From NCBI GenBank assembly GCA_030655675.1, contig JAUSPM010000219.1, positions 1 through 6,229 of the forward strand: a stretch of 6,229 nucleotides of DNA, written 5' to 3'. The stretch is from Methanosarcinaceae archaeon. GTDB taxonomy: Archaea > Halobacteriota > Methanosarcinia > Methanosarcinales > Methanosarcinaceae. The notes below the pieces were generated by a model. That model saw nothing but the letters and a program-made list of their open reading frames with translations. It was not told where the DNA came from and ran no database searches. Positions 6,152 through 6,229 of this stretch are shown piece by piece. Position numbers and translations under genes: made by a program. Every line of letters starts with the position of its first letter. Position 1 is the stretch's first letter.

Positions 6152-6229
6152 TTAGATCTGCCCAAATTTGCTTAAAACAACCTCATCCTCATCCAACAAA
6201 ATTATATCCCTGATATAATACTCCGCGTT
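6152..6229 (-). CDS. C-terminal end of an unidentified gene (5' end beyond window)
   Basis: The frame is open from the window edge for 25 codons, ending SKFGQI and TAA, directly followed by a second in-frame TAA. The two other minus-strand frames close within about 8-12 codons. The peptide alternates hydrophobic residues with an acidic DEDE turn (YYIRDIILLDEDEVVLSKF), as in a beta-hairpin at the end of a globular domain, which looks like real coding sequence. A U-tract follows. I do not recognise the family and offer no function. Confidence 0.6.
   Translation of the reverse strand, partial: NAEYYIRDIILLDEDEVVLSKFGQI

Noticed and set aside
1..6229. Search for a defence system, toxin-antitoxin pair, transposon or prophage genes
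   Set aside because: All sizeable frames with believable content are accounted for by rnhB, the secretion pair, the V4R-like protein and a partial gene. No transposase, integrase, nuclease-partner or terminal-repeat pattern was seen.

Overview
The window looks like a methanogenic archaeon, most likely from the Methanosarcinales. It carries an archaeal-type RNase HII and a paired archaeal GspE/FlaI-like ATPase and FlaJ/TadC-like membrane protein. It also has a small V4R/MetOD1-like signalling protein of a kind common in methanogens. The AT-rich gaps contain TATA boxes of the TTTATA type, and gene starts are preceded by GGTGA or GAGGT that pair with the archaeal 16S tail. The lineage assignment is inference from these features; no rRNA or marker gene is present.

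All convincing genes lie on the minus strand, so in transcription order they read from high to low coordinates. First comes the last 25 codons of an unidentified gene (6229-6152), followed by a U-tract terminator. Next is a promoter region with a 12-bp palindrome (about 6085-6118) and the V4R/MetOD1-like protein (6029-5517). A 364-nt intergenic region (5516-5153) follows. It is unusually rich in inverted repeats, has two TATA-like promoter candidates and holds one doubtful plus-strand micro-ORF.

The rest is a compact apparent operon: secretion ATPase (5152-2765), 22-25 nt gap, two-domain GspF/TadC-like platform protein (2739-556), 51 nt gap, then rnhB (504 to beyond the window edge). The ATPase and platform protein form the motor of an archaeal type IV pilus-like/type II secretion-like machine. 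No pilin or prepilin peptidase is encoded here, so what it assembles cannot be read from this window. rnhB is a DNA-maintenance gene that appears to share the transcript without a functional link.

The points most worth a second look are these: the two nested inverted repeats bracketing a TATA box at 5283-5343; the roughly 290-residue disordered acidic N-terminus of the ATPase; the TAG-TAA double stop of the ATPase gene (TAG encodes pyrrolysine in many methanogens of this group); and the stand-alone Cys-rich V4R-like protein. I do not see a CRISPR array, transposon, tRNA, rRNA or an evident new defence system.
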